DNA of 64,000 nt from Lepidurus packardi (lineage: Eukaryota; Arthropoda; Branchiopoda; Notostraca; Triopsidae). This document shows, piece after piece, positions 37,201 to 49,497 of the stretch. The first letter of the stretch is position 1. Every line of letters starts with the position of its first letter. The stretch spans positions 12,024,790 to 12,088,789 of the forward strand of contig JAKZAN010000002.1 of the NCBI GenBank assembly GCA_023053545.1, given 5' to 3'. The position numbers were made by a program, and so were the translations under genes. The notes under the pieces are model-generated. The model did not search any database and was not told where the DNA came from. It saw only the letters and a list, made by a program, of their open reading frames with translations.

Positions 37201-40200
37201 GTTCGGTACTTTTTTGTTTGTTTTTTTATTTAAAAAAATAATATCAGTCATGTTGAAATTTTATTTCTATCTTTCTTGCACCTCAATAGTAGAAAATATG
37301 CTCTCTTGCCTTTCCCCTGTGGCATGCCTCGTTTTCCAGCAAGCATGTCGATTTGCGTATTGTCGTCGTTAGGGAAATTGAACCATGTATTACGGTTAAG
37401 GCAGGTTTTACTCCTATATTTACCACCGTGTCTAATTAAAAATTTTCATACGCATTTGACACGCTCGGTTCACGGGGATTGTTGTTGTTTTTTCAATTAT
37501 TTGAACGCACGGAGGTTCTACATTCACTATACACGTTGTTAAGGCGGATCATTTAGTTAGTATGATACATACTGGTTTAACGGGTGGGAATGTTAGGTAT
37601 TGTTGGAAACAAGGTCGCCTAGCGAAAGTGTTGCTTGTTTGCTTGCTTTTACTTTAACATTAGAGTATTTTTTTCGTTTTTTTTTTGGTCTTGCTGTCAG
37701 AGAACGTGAGTTCTTTTCAAAGGAGTGGAAGAGAGCAGATAAGCGTGAAGATAGAAGTGAGCTCTACTAAGATCGTAACTGTTTGATGTTAAAGGTGAAA
37801 ACTCATCTTACAACTAAGTATAACTTCTCGCCTGTCTGTCGTGCCAAGTTCACTTGAAAGAGATTATTTTTTTATTCTTTTCAAAAAGATCATTTTTTTC
37901 CTATTTTCTATTGTACCACTGCAAGTCTCGCTACAGCTTTACCGGGCAGATTGGTTCAGCGTTAAAGTAACTTTCATTTTTTAAGACTACGCAATGCTTG
38001 GCTGGATCTTGTTTCTCTCTTGTTGCGTTCTTAGCTTCAGTTTAAGTTTCTAACGCCTTACGTATCTGCTCAGCAACGTGAACTTCTAGGATTTTGGATC
38101 AACCAACTCAGAAATCATGAGCAGTTTCTTTAGCGTTAGTTTGCTGTAGTTTCGCTGATCAACGTCGTCGATTCTAGTAGGTCTGTTCGTCGATTTTCGG
38201 ATTCTGGTGGATTCGCTAACATTGTAGGCCTTTCGATTCCAATGTAGCACAGCAGATTTTCGCAGATCCAAGTGGTATGGGTTGGGGGTATCTTATCGTA
38301 CGTTCATGTAGAGCCAGTTCAGGGCCAACCGGTCGATTTCACTTGGCTCAAAGCTGCCGTAGTATTGGGTGAACAAGCGGGAGGTTTAAGAAGCAGAAAA
38401 GGAGGCTCCAACTCTCGATCAAAAGCTTTCGGACTGGACTCCCTTCCTGTATTTAGCACAAGCACACCTTCAGCTTGGCGCGAGGAGTCAGCAGCAAGCG
38501 TTGTAGACGTCAACTTTCGTCTTCGACTACTCTTGTCTGCAAAGAAAGCAGCCGACAGTCTCGAAGTACATGTCGGACTGATCACATCGGATCCGACTTT
38601 CAGACACGAAGCGAGTTGCCAAGCACATTTCACCCAAGGTGTTTGTTGTTAACGAACTTTGAGAACTAGTTAGAAATATATCCTCGACTCGATCTTCTTG
38701 TTGTCAAAAAGCATACGCATGTGAGATTAAGCGTGGGTGTGTGGTCAATTAGTACTCGAGCTTATTTGCAAGCTTTTTTGCGTGTGTTTATTAATGTGTG
38801 ACTTCTGGATTATGCAGGTTTGGATTATGCGGGACACCCTTCGGTGACTACAGAGTATTTTCCGTGTTTTTCAGTGTCAAGTGCTCGAGTGTTTCGCACA
38901 TCGCTTCTTCTGTTGTCCCTGACGTCATTGGTTGTTTAAGACATGTAAGTCCCTCTTTTGTATTTTGTGAAAGTTGCGCTATGCCGTCGTTAAGCCATGA
39001 TGCTGCGGACAGCCGTCCAGCCAGATATGGATTTTTAGGGTTTGGTATGGGGTTTCTGGCGAGTTTGGTTTTGAAAGTTTCGGCAGTTAGCCGCTAGACT
39101 ATCTTTGCGTCTGTGACTACAAGACAATTAGATTTCTCTACATACCCTCAGCCTAATCGCCAACCAAACCGCGTGCCCCAAAGTAGGTTCTCTCTTGCGT
39201 ACCCTACGATTTCTTTTTCTAACAAACTTTTTTCTGGATCTGCTGTGCCTAATGTACGGTTAGGCACCAAAGTTGACCTCTATACGGAGCACTTATGGAT
39301 TCCGAATAAGAAGTTGGGGTACAAGTACCCAAGGAAAGTTGGTACGTGCATTTTAGGTCATCACGCCGCTCTCGCGTTGCGGTGTACGGCAGCCGGACAA
39401 CATCTTTTGTAAGATAGCTTCCCCATTTGGCCAAACTAACGGTAGAGCAAGGCAGAAAACGGAATAGGTAGTACAAAGATGAAACATATCGGTCAGCAGT
39501 ACGATCCATTCGTAGAACGACCTATTGTCGTCGGAACGTCGTTGGTTTTAGGTGAAAGAGATTCGGGGGAGCGCATTAGTGTTACACCTAGTTTAACTTT
39601 TATTCTTTCCCGCTTTTGTTTTCTACTTGGCAGATGGGTGTTGTGCAGTTTAGTGGAAACCTAGTTTCCAATTCCACCTTAGTTCCTTATTAAGAATTCT
39701 CGGGCCCCGTATACATGCCAAGAACTGAAAACGTGAAACACAAACCGGTCTCGAACATGCGTGCAAATATCTGTCTACGAGAGAGAGAAAGGGATAGCCT
39801 CGTCAAGTTTGGACTACACCAAGATTTTCTGGGGCTTATGTACCCTCTTGGCGTTAACTGTAAGCAATTATTGAACAAAGGCGACTCCGGACGCTTTTTC
39901 TGTATTCTTCATTAGTATTTCTTTAAGAGGACAGTTCAAAGCAAGCGAGCAGTCGTTTTCTCTTGTTGCGTAAAGTCAATAGATTCTCGCACGCGTGTTA
40001 TTTCGAAAAACTGCTTAATAGGAGGCCTTGTTTTAACTGCAAACAAGTCATCCAACCTGAGAAGAAGCTTGAGAAAACTTAGCCGCTGCTCGACTGGGAT
40101 TTTTCCCCTTTCCTGCCTCCCAACTAGAGCCTAAAGCCTTGTTATAAACCGACTGTAAAGTTCCCGATTTTATGCCGGACACGCAGGACCTAACAAGCGA

Positions 40201-43052
40201 AAGTTTTCTCAAAAAAGCGATCGTTCTCATAGAGTTTAAGACAAAGTTCCCAGAGCAGGGAGATTGCGAATGTTTTTCTCATTTTTTACTCGAAGAAAAA
40301 AAGAAAAAAATTATTTTGTGATCAAGTAAAGGAAAGAAAAAAAGCAAGAAAATTCTCACAGATTTAGCTTGCTCTTGAATTACGTCTGGGCTTTTGCTCC
40401 CGAAAGTAAAAGTGGATCAGTAACTGCAGACCCGTGTACATGTGACATCAAACACGGGAAATACCATTAAATTTCAATCAAGTATTTTCCTTAAAGATAG
40501 AAAGTTAGTTAATTTATCCAGTACCGGGTTCTCGTCCAAAAAACGGGTAGCGACAGAAGTTCCCCGTTCGGGGTTTGCTGATGACTAAGAAGTGGGATGA
40601 ACGGAATTCGGATACCAAGAAAGGGGAAACTGTACGTTATTTCCACTTCTACTGTGAAAGAAAGGCGGATGCAGACTATCGCAACACGAAATTTCGGTCC
40701 GCTTAAGCACCAACATATGGCGGAGAGCCTTGACACAGAGCAGGTTTTTCTACGGACAAAAACGCACCGCGAATTTATTGGCCATTTGGGTTTTCGGATG
40801 CTTCGCTAGACTATAACGGCTCACTACTCCCTTACCGCGAAACTAGTTTGAGGAGAGGTTAGGAAATAGCTAGACCACACAAGCCACCGGACTCACCATT
40901 GAGAAATTTCTTTATTTTTATTTTTTTACATCTCGAAACTTCATCTCTTAATGAAAAGAGATTAGACCCTGTGTGATTAAGGAAAAAAGGGTGCAGCTTG
41001 ATACTTAACCGAGTTTTAATCAAAATTCATCCTCAGGTAACGCCTCACGCATGCGTAAACTCGGGATTTCCATTGCACAGACAGACGTTGCTGCATTGGG
41101 TTCATTAGGAAGGGAAAGACTACGTTTACCTGGTTTTGGACCCAAAAAGGAAGATAATTGTTGACTGTTAAGGGAGAGTGAATGTGGCCGGTTTATAGAA
41201 CACAGAGAATGTGGGTTGATGAAGCCTTCGGCGGGCAGGGATATTTCGGAATTGGGCCTCCGATAGCTTTTCTCGTAACTTGCCGCTTTCGGAAGTGGGG
41301 CACGGTGTTGCCAAAGGCTTTCGATTACAATCCTTCACTGCAGGCAATATGCTGGCATGCTTTTTGCCTGGCCATCAGGTGAGCTGACGGTGTTTGGCTG
41401 GGTTGGACGTTTCATTACCGTCTTCCATAGCCCATCACCATACGTAGGAGATGGGCGAATGAAGGCCGGTCGTTTCTTAGGGTAGAGCGCCAAGTGAGAG
41501 AAAAGAAAGGGGGACCCTTTCTTCATATTCACCTAAATACTTAGAGCTCACAGGTGCTCTTGTGATTATGCAAATGTCGTTCCATGCGAGTCTGGCGAAC
41601 GCACAAGTAATAAGGACCGTAGCGTAGACCTTGCGAGCCAAGCCCTAAAACTCGATGGTTGCAGCCTCACCCTTCTTTCTCTCTTTCTGAACCATTTTCT
41701 TTTCAGCTCCCGAGTCCCATATAAGCAACACGTGTAAAAGCACACAATTCTGAACAACCCCAAGGTCCCTTTTCTAGGGACGTTTCGCTTTTCTACCTGA
41801 TGAAAAGCGGAACTCGTAACAATAGCGCAAAAGTTTCTTCGGATAGTCGATTGATGAACTTCCAGGGTTACGTCTTGAAAGAGAAATTGGAAGGAATTGA
41901 GTGGTTATGTTATTTTTAGCATGTTTTATGTTGTAGAAAAGGCCTTGGGGAAAAAATCGAAAGTTCTCCGATACTTATCATAAAAACCTTGATGTAATGA
42001 GACACCAGTGGTCAGTGGTCTTTTAGCCTTGTTTAATTTTAGCACAGCAACTTAGACAGCGAATAGGAAAAGAAATGTTTATGCGTTTATTTCTGTTATT
42101 AAAATCGTGGACTAAACAAAAGACAATGTAACGACATGCATTCCAAGGAAGCTTTGTTTAATAGTTTACTTCCACATCTATTTTTTTACTATTATTGTTA
42201 CTTTTGTACATGCAGTGGCGGTAGAAATAAAAGTGGGTCCTATGAATGGAATTGTTTGGCACTACCATGAATTAAAACGCTTGAATGAAATACCCCGTTA
42301 GCCCTTGGACCTTTTGACTGAACCGTGGCTATCGATGATTCTAACCTTCCCTTTAGCGAAAAAATAGTTTTGAACTCTATGTAAATGGAAAACGGACGTA
42401 GGCTTAGTCAACCGGGAAAATTTACGTGTGCTTGTTGCTAGAAAAGGACCATGTCCAGCCAAGTTTGTGTTTAAATGTGCAATCGGCGTTCTTTTGGGGC
42501 CAAGGTTAGAGGCAAGCAGCTTGAACTTGTCCCTTTGTAACCTCCAGACAATCGGAAAACTCTTCCTTAGCTCTTCTCGAGGACATCTTAGAAGAATAGA
42601 GCGCCCAAGATCACTTCCTAAGTTTACTTTCCTGGACAGGACCTTAATTGCGTGCAGAACACGGGAAGAGTGCGTCATAGGGGTCTGCATACATTTCTAA
42701 ACCTTTCTTGTGCTTTTTATGCAGTTTTTTACTTTGACACCTGAAGACAAAGCCCTTGACACAGTAATGAATGCAATCGTATTCAGGTGTTCCGTTTAGG
42801 ATCGAGGAAAGTTTCGTATTCCATTTGTACATGTGTGGAAAGCCGATCAGTAGCTCAGGGTTAAGTTTAGCCGTTGGGTTGTTAGAAGATACAAGATGAG
42901 ATGCCGGCGAGTCTGGTAGTAGTCGTGTGTTGGAACCCCTGTAGTCCCTAACTTGCGGTCGTTCTGGCAGGTTGCGATTTCTTCGCTGCTAGTGAAGAGT
43001 AGTGTTGCACCTATAGTGATTGGAGGAATTTAATTGAATTAACTTTTTTCCA

Positions 43053-46000
43053 ATGGGGATTCTTAGGTTGCCTAACGCTGAAGAGATGGCTGTGAGTGAC
43101 AAAGGAACTGCGTTAGCTACTCCGCCGACGAGTAGCGGAAGTAGCAGCGTTACCGATGTAGATGCCGCTGTTGTACTTGACGCCGTGTACGTGAGGAACG
43201 CCCAAAAATCCTACGGTGTGGGGAAGCGGAAATCCCATGTATTGAAAGGTTTGGATATGACTGTGAAGAAAGGCACTATGTAAGTGGAAACCAGATTCGA
43301 TCAATTTTTTCTATCGTGTCTTTTGTTGCCCTATGAACTTGAGGCATAATTTGTTTAACTTATGTTCGTTTCGATAGTTATGGATTATTGGGTGCTAGTG
43401 GGTGTGGCAAAACCACATTGCTCAGTTGCATTGTTGGAAGAAGAAGCCTTGATTCCGGAGATGTCGCCGTTTTTGGAGGTGAACCTGGGACTAAACAATC
43501 CGGCATTCCAGGTCCTTGTGTGGGTTACATGCCACAGGTAAAGCACCCCTTCGTGTTACATAATTACTTTGACAATTGGAACTTTTGGGAACATTTTTTG
43601 AGTGTTTACATCCTCCTTCTTGGTATGTGTGACAGGAACTGGCATTGTATGGGGAGTTTACCATCCAAGAAACGCTCCAATACTTTGGACGTATTTATAA
43701 CTTGCCAAGCGAGTTCGTCAAATCTCAAATGGATTTCTTGTTCAAGCTATTGGATTTGCCACCTCGCAATCGCTATGTCAAGACCCTCAGGTTAACCCAC
43801 TTTTTACGCTCTTTTCCAAGAACATTCCTAACTTTCGAGTATTTCTTTGTTTATTTTGCCATTTAAAAACAATAGTGGAGGACAACAGCGTCGCGTTTCT
43901 TTCGCTGTAGCGCTCTTCCATGAACCCGAACTTCTGATATTGGATGAACCTACTGTCGGCGTAGATCCCCTGTTGCGACAAAGGTAAACACTTTCTGATT
44001 TTCTAATGACCTGATGATCGATTATTGAAGATTATTTCTGAGTATTGAAGCTTTTCTTCTAAATGATACTATTGTCTTTGCGTGTTGTAGTATTTGGAAT
44101 CATTTGGTCCGCTTGAGCCGTGACTCCGGAAGAACCGTCATTATTACTACTCACTACATCGAAGAAGCTCGACAAGCTCACACCGTAAGTATCATTGACC
44201 TTCTCTTCTCTTCTGTTTTGGTGCTTTTGACGTAAACAACTTTTCGAAATAGCCAACTATGGGACAAGGCTGGCGAGATCTCGGAATTTCCCAGCAATTA
44301 AATAATCCGTCCGATTTTTACCTGCGCATTGATAGAAAGATAAAAAGGTGGATGACCGTAACACAGTGAATAGACTGAACCTTGAATAGACTAAAGACAA
44401 CAGGTTTGTCGGCCAGGGTCATTTTGTGTTCCATTGACAGTTTACCCTTGCATGACATGAGCTGCTCTGGTGTTATCGTTGTTGTAAACTTTTGGCATGT
44501 ATTACGTATGAAGTGAGAGCCAGCTAATGCAGAAGGTTAGTCAGCTAGGACTATCAAGTTCAGGCCCATGCATACGTGGACTTGCGACCTGCGGCAGTGA
44601 AAACTTCTTTTGTTCCAGAAAGGTGTAAGAGAAAGTTTATAGCTGCGTATGCTCTAAGCTAAACCATTATCATATTTTACGGTTCGCTTATGTACTCCTA
44701 AAGACGAGTATGTGGTAATATACCATGTAGCGTGTATTGGAAACTTGCCAACTTGCTCCGTTGCTCCATTGTAGCTTCGGTCCCACGCTTCTGATTGTAC
44801 TTTCTTTGCTGTGCATTGGAATTGAGATCCTCTTCAATTCTAACGGACTTTCGTTTGCTTTCTAAGGTTGGGCTCATGCGATCTGGCCGATTGTTGGCTG
44901 AAGAATCGCCTCAGAATCTGCTAACGCGTCACCGTTTACCAACGCTCGAAGAAGTATTCTTGAAGCTTTGCATGAAAGACGGGTCAGCGCAGACTTTAAC
45001 CACCGTTGCTGCCACCTCGCCCGAGAGCAAAAAGGGCGTGGAAAACCCAGCCTTCGTGACGGCCAGTAATGGGGATTTGCGTCAAACTACATTGCGTCGC
45101 TCGGTGGTCCGCAAACGTACAAACAATAACGACGGCCACGTTGGAGACGAGACCCAAGGCAACGAAGAAGCCAAAGATGACGAGATTTCGTCTAATTTGT
45201 CTCAACTTTCTATTGTGCGTACCAGCTTTGCTATGTTTCTTTGATTCTAATTTGTTGTTTCTTCAGGTTCCTTCCCTGCAACAATACTGGAAAAAAACCG
45301 AGTCTGTGTTTACAACGGAAGAGGATGGCATTGTTGGCCTCACATTTAGCCCATCGGGGGATAATTTGTTACAGTACAGTCAAAAGGACACAGTTCACCA
45401 GTTGGGTTCGCCCGAAAACCTAATGAACGAACGCAATGCGCAAATGAACGAGCGAATTCCACATTCCAATGGTGTAGAGAAAGGAACGGCCAGTCCTTAT
45501 CAGTTGAACAACTCTGATGAAAGTCTCTACCACCACAGCAGTACTCAAACGTTAGATCAGGTATAATTCTTACGTTGCTCCCTTTTCACTTTCACTGCTA
45601 TGGCGCAAGGGTTTGGAAAGTGAATGTGAAATTTGTTTCTTGTGTTTTTCATAACCAGCAATCCGTGAACAGCAGCTCAACACGGACAACCAAACGTCGC
45701 AGTCGCAGTTGGCGTCTTACCATGCCTTCGGCACACAGAACGGCCGCCCTTATCAGGAAAAACTTTATGCAAACTTTCCGCAACATTGGGTACGTTTGTT
45801 GGTCGTATGCGAAACAACTATGGAGCCTGTGCTATTGAAATATTTTCTTTTATTTTCCTACAGAATGTTCCTGTTCATATTTTTGCTCCCTGCCGCCCAG
45901 TCTATTCTCTTTTGCTTGGCTATTGGCCGGGATCCGACCTATTTAAAAGTGGCCGTAGTCAACGAAGAATTGAATGTGACGGAAGGAAAAATTTGTAATG

Positions 46001-47412
46001 CTAGCCTGGTTTCGCCTGATTTTTGCTCCTTTAGTATGTACTCTTGTCGTTATCTTGCAAAGCTCAATAACGAAACTATAAGCCAGGTAAAAGGAGAAAA
46101 CATTACTCTCTTATTTCGTGTGTTACGAGGGTATTAACCGTGAGTTTGTAGGTACCTTATGACGACTTTGATAAAGCGATAGAAGCATCAAGAAGCGGAG
46201 ATGTATGGGGAGTTTTGCATTTTGGGAAGTCGTTTACGGACGATTTGATGGTACGTCAATCACAGGGAAATGAAGCAGATAATGAAACAATTTCTGGCAG
46301 CAGCATCGGCATAACTCTGGATTGGTCAAGTATGCTTATTTATGCTTTTATTTCTAGTGATTATGCATCTTATGGACATTGTGCACTTTTTAATTCAACG
46401 GCTTCTTGTTTATAGACCAACAAATTGCCATCACCTTACAGCGCCGTTTCATTGATGCCTTTGACGAGTTTTCTAAAGATATTCTAAGGACGTGTGACTA
46501 CAACCCCGAAGCTGGCTCTATTCCTGTTACGGTAAAAAAAAAATCTCGAGAAAATTGTACCCGATTTCCTTTCTATTTAATTGCTCCATAACTAGTTCTT
46601 GGACCCTATTTATGGCGACAAAGACCCTAGTTTCACTGAATTCATGGCACCCGGCATCATTTTGACGTGAGCTCCAGTTTATTAAGCAAAAGTACATAGC
46701 TGATCTTATTATTCTTAGGATTGTGTACTTCATTGCTGTGGCTTTGACGGCTGCTGTATTTATCAATGAGCGAAAACAAGGATTACTGGACCGAAGTCTC
46801 GTTGCTGGGGTTACGACCACCGAAATCTTGGTGGCCCATTTAGTGAATCAGTTCACAGTTTTGGTAGGTCAGACAGCACTTGTGCTGATCTCTATTCTCG
46901 TCATCTTCTCCGTGCCTTGCCGAGGTAGCGTTATCCTTGTGATAATCATCACTTTGTTGCAGGGCTTGTGCGGAATGAGTTTTGGTAAGCCGAATTGACT
47001 TTAAGCTTAGATTTTATGTATAGAGAATCTAAAAGTACGCTTGAAATTAAGGTATGCTCGTATCAACCCTTTGCGATGAAGAAACAAGCGCTATTCATCT
47101 CTCTCTGGGTAGTTTCTACCCCAACCTGCTACTGAGCGGTATGTTAGTTATCCTGCAGAGGGATTTCGCAATAGTAACTTGGTTCTTTTAGGTGTAATGT
47201 GGCCTTTGGAAGGCATGCCATACTACCTTCGCTACTTCAGTTACATACTGCCTCAAACCTATGCCGTACAATCAATCCGCTTTATATTAGCGCGAGGTTG
47301 GGGTCTAGATCGCGTGGAAGTATATGGCGGCATCCTGATGAGCTTATTCTGGATGGTATTGTTGTTGGGAATGAGCGGCTTGGTCGTCCGAATCCGGAAA
47401 TACACAGGTTAA
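43053..47412 (+). CDS. ABCH-family half-transporter, 15 exons, 892 aa
   Basis: Exons 43053-43279, 43378-43537, 43636-43790, 43876-43983, 44091-44184, 44867-45214, 45267-45560, 45659-45789, 45864-46086, 46152-46329, 46416-46531, 46596-46666, 46719-46984, 47052-47138 and 47192-47412 sum to 2679 nt. The nucleotide-binding domain comes first: Walker [14 protein letters not shown] (about 80), Q-loop [14 protein letters not shown], signature [15 protein letters not shown], Walker [19 protein letters not shown]-loop [13 protein letters not shown], then [14 protein letters not shown]. This wording is typical of ABCH proteins, known from arthropods and some other animals; in insects ABCH members are tied to lipid barrier formation in cuticle. 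A polar linker (about 285-460) precedes an ABC2-type membrane domain with a helix at [20 protein letters not shown], a large extracellular loop with NxS/T sites and later helices. Intron 5 (about 680 nt) is ten times longer than the rest. Confidence 0.93.
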
Positions 47413-48319
47413 AATGCAACCTGTACTTCGGTTAGTGAAGCGTGTATTTTGTTTTTGTGAGAATGAACCGTCTACTTTGTTTATGAGGCTAGCCATGGAC
47501 AAGAAGAAGCAAAGGACGCCTGGTCACGATTTGTCTTTTGTAGTACGGAATTGTCTTTTGTAGTACGGTGACTTTCTAAGTTGATTACGTGACCAAGTCA
47601 CTTGGCAAAACAAAGAGAGAAAACCCAAACATGAAACAAAAAACCTGGATTTTAGTTCCGTGTCCTGGCCCTAAGGAAAGCGTGAAAATCTGTCATCGTT
47701 GGACGCGAGAGTTTAGCCGCCATAATTAAAATTGTTTTTCCGTTGCAAGAAAACTTGTATGTGTGGTGTACTTTTTCTTTTAACCAACCTCAATTTGTTG
47801 GCCTCAAGAGTGTAATTTTATTTCATTGTTAGCCTAAATCTTACGCTCAGAGCTCGAAATAGGTCTGGCGGGCCTTTTAATGTTCCGATTTGTGTATGCC
47901 ACTTTGGAAGAATAATCTAAGAGCAAAAAACAAGTGGGAAGGTTGCTCGTCCACGGAGTATGAATGATTTAGCAGAGACCATTATTTCCTCACGTGGTGC
48001 TTGCCTTGCTCAATTTCGAAAAGGGATTTTCCAGCTGCCAATCAACCCTCAATGGCTAATTGATTAGCAATGTGGTCAAGGGTTAGGGGAGAATACTGGG
48101 GTGGGTTAATCTACGCTCTCTTATGCGTTTGACTTCTTTCTAATTTTTCCCCTCAAACTTTTATCTATTGTACCTTGCGATTGATCTATACGTGCTGAAG
48201 ATTTATATATGAGTGAATATTCGTGTGTTGTCTGAGCTTGAATCTTGTGTGAAGTGTATCGGCGCGCCTGACTGTATATTTTTAAAACAAAGAAATTTCC
48301 TTTAGATTGCAAAACACGC
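47413..48319. other. Intergenic between convergent ABCH and ZFAND1 genes
   Basis: It is mostly AT-moderate sequence with no coding signal. It contains the 20-bp tandem duplication listed separately. Confidence 0.5.
47531..47568. repeat. Two-copy 20-bp tandem repeat
   Basis: TTGTCTTTTGTAGTACGG occurs twice, period 20 bp, just downstream of the ABCH stop codon. Confidence 0.9.
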
Positions 48320-49104
48320 TTATCTGTATTCCAAAACCAGTGATTCGCCATTGGCGATAACTTTTGACTGAATTAATTCGGAAATCAACATGTCTTTAGT
48401 TGCAGATATGACCTCACTATCGGGTCCAACGAGTTCCAATTTAGGTCCACAAGCATTGTTTGTATTTCGCGCTTGCACCAGGGCGGCGATGCAGTCGATG
48501 GCCTTTCCAATCGACCAATGTTGTGATACGAAGACAGAGTGCTGGACGTTTTGAAAAGAGAGAGCAAAATATATCCTTTCTTCAGCTGGAAGTTCTTTTA
48601 CTCCTTTTGCCGACTGCTTTAGCTTCATTAATTTCACTTGTGTTGATAACTGCGCATTTTTCCTGCCACCTTTGGAGCCTGGAAGAACGCTTGGAAAGGT
48701 AGGAGCTAGTAGAACTTTCGTTTGTTCAGGTGAAACCATTGAGGGGCAATTGTGGTCAGCTGCATGGCGGTGGGTAACACAAAACAGAGCCCCACATTTT
48801 TTGCAATCAAATGGTTCCACTTCCTTACATTTGCAGCTTGGCAGGGAGCATACGGTTGATGGTTTAAGAGAAAGATCAGGTTCGGTTACGGGGACGTGCT
48901 GTGCAAGAAAAGGAAAAACAAAAACTTGAAAATCTTTAAAAAAATTTGTAAAAACTTAGGATATGTTACTTCACAATTATGCTTGTCAGGAAAGGAGTGA
49001 TCTTTGCAGTAGATTTTTTGACAATAAGAACATTGTATAGGTAAAAAATCGAGTTGTCGACAAGAAGCTTCTCGGCATGATTGACCAAGATCGGGAAATT
49101 CCAT
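48320..49104 (-). CDS. ZFAND1: AN1-type zinc finger protein, ZFAND1-like, two exons, 237 aa
   Basis: Exons (minus) 49104-48970 and 48898-48320 total 714 nt. Two AN1 zinc fingers lie in tandem: residues about 9-44 (C-R-E-A-S-C..C-S-Y-C..Y-C-K-D-H..H-N-C) and about 60-96 (CSLPSC, CKKCGALFCVTHRH, DHNC). The C-terminal half (KLMKLKQSAKG, LPAEERIYFAL, HWSIGKAIDCIAALVQARNTNN, ESLVLEYR) matches the ubiquitin-like tail that separates ZFAND1 from ZFAND2A/B. Human ZFAND1 is 268 aa; in mammals and yeast (Cuz1) it links p97/Cdc48 and the proteasome to clear arsenite-induced stress granules. The gene ends 907 bp from the convergent ABCH gene and starts 85 bp downstream of ANAPC13. Confidence 0.92.
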
Positions 49105-49189
49105 ACTAATGAAAAACAGTTTAAAATAAGTTTAAACTGACTGCATTTTAGTCTTAAGTTGTACTTTTATGTTGAAAGGGTTTAAACTG

Positions 49190-49399
49190 CTATTGCGTCT
49201 GCTGGACCAGATTGAGCGCCAAATCCGTCCACTTTTGTTCTTGTTCTTTTAAAGTTTCCTGACTATTTCCACCATCAGGTTCGGGGTCAGGCAATTCTAT
49301 AACAGGCACTGCAATATCCTCGTCAGGAAGAGTATCAGTTTTCCACTTTTGATCTACAATGTCTATTAAAGGCCCATTAATGCGGTACTCACTATCCAT
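49190..49399 (-). CDS. ANAPC13: Anaphase-promoting complex subunit 13, 69 aa, intronless
   Basis: A tiny complete frame opens with MDSEYRINGPLIDIVD and contains the APC13 signature: LPDEDIAVPVIELPDPE in the middle and LKEQEQKWTDLALNLV near the end. Human APC13 is 74 aa with the same block order. APC13 (yeast Swm1) stabilises TPR subunits in the APC/C ubiquitin ligase that drives anaphase and mitotic exit. The gene sits 85 bp upstream of ZFAND1 on the same strand and is head-to-head with UVSSA. Confidence 0.93.
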   Translation of the reverse strand: MDSEYRINGPLIDIVDQKWKTDTLPDEDIAVPVIELPDPEPDGGNSQETLKEQEQKWTDLALNLVQQTQ

Positions 49400-49497
49400 C
49401 GTATTTTGCAGTTTTACGTTGACAAGCTACTCGCAGCGCCAAGATATTACGGTGCCAAACTGACAGAATCTCGATGAGATAGCGGCAAGTTTAAGCC
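49400..49497. promoter_or_regulatory. Bidirectional promoter between ANAPC13 and UVSSA
   Basis: Only 98 bp separate the two start codons, so both promoters and both leaders must share this DNA. No TATA box is visible. UVSSA starts in the context AAGCCATGGAGG, a good initiation context. Confidence 0.65.

Larger units (their letters stand above)
25400..43052. other. 17.6-kb gene-poor interval
   Basis: Flanking regions carry a gene every 2-4 kb, but I find no recognisable coding exon here except one weak two-exon candidate at 27364. Open frames are short, unmatched and equally common on both strands. Visible simple features are a 14-nt C run (28787-28800), a pyrimidine tract ending TTTTTAG (about 32530-32561), and small tandem duplications at 32205, 34190 and 36240. 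No tRNA B-box, LTR, transposase fragment or inverted repeat was recognised. It could be regulatory DNA for the ABCH gene, a long noncoding RNA, decayed repeats, or a gene too divergent to recognise. Confidence 0.5.

Noticed and set aside
38272..38652. 126-codon plus frame in the gene-poor interval
   Set aside because: The opposite strand is open over the same stretch (38319-38633), no family is recognised, and no linked exons were found.
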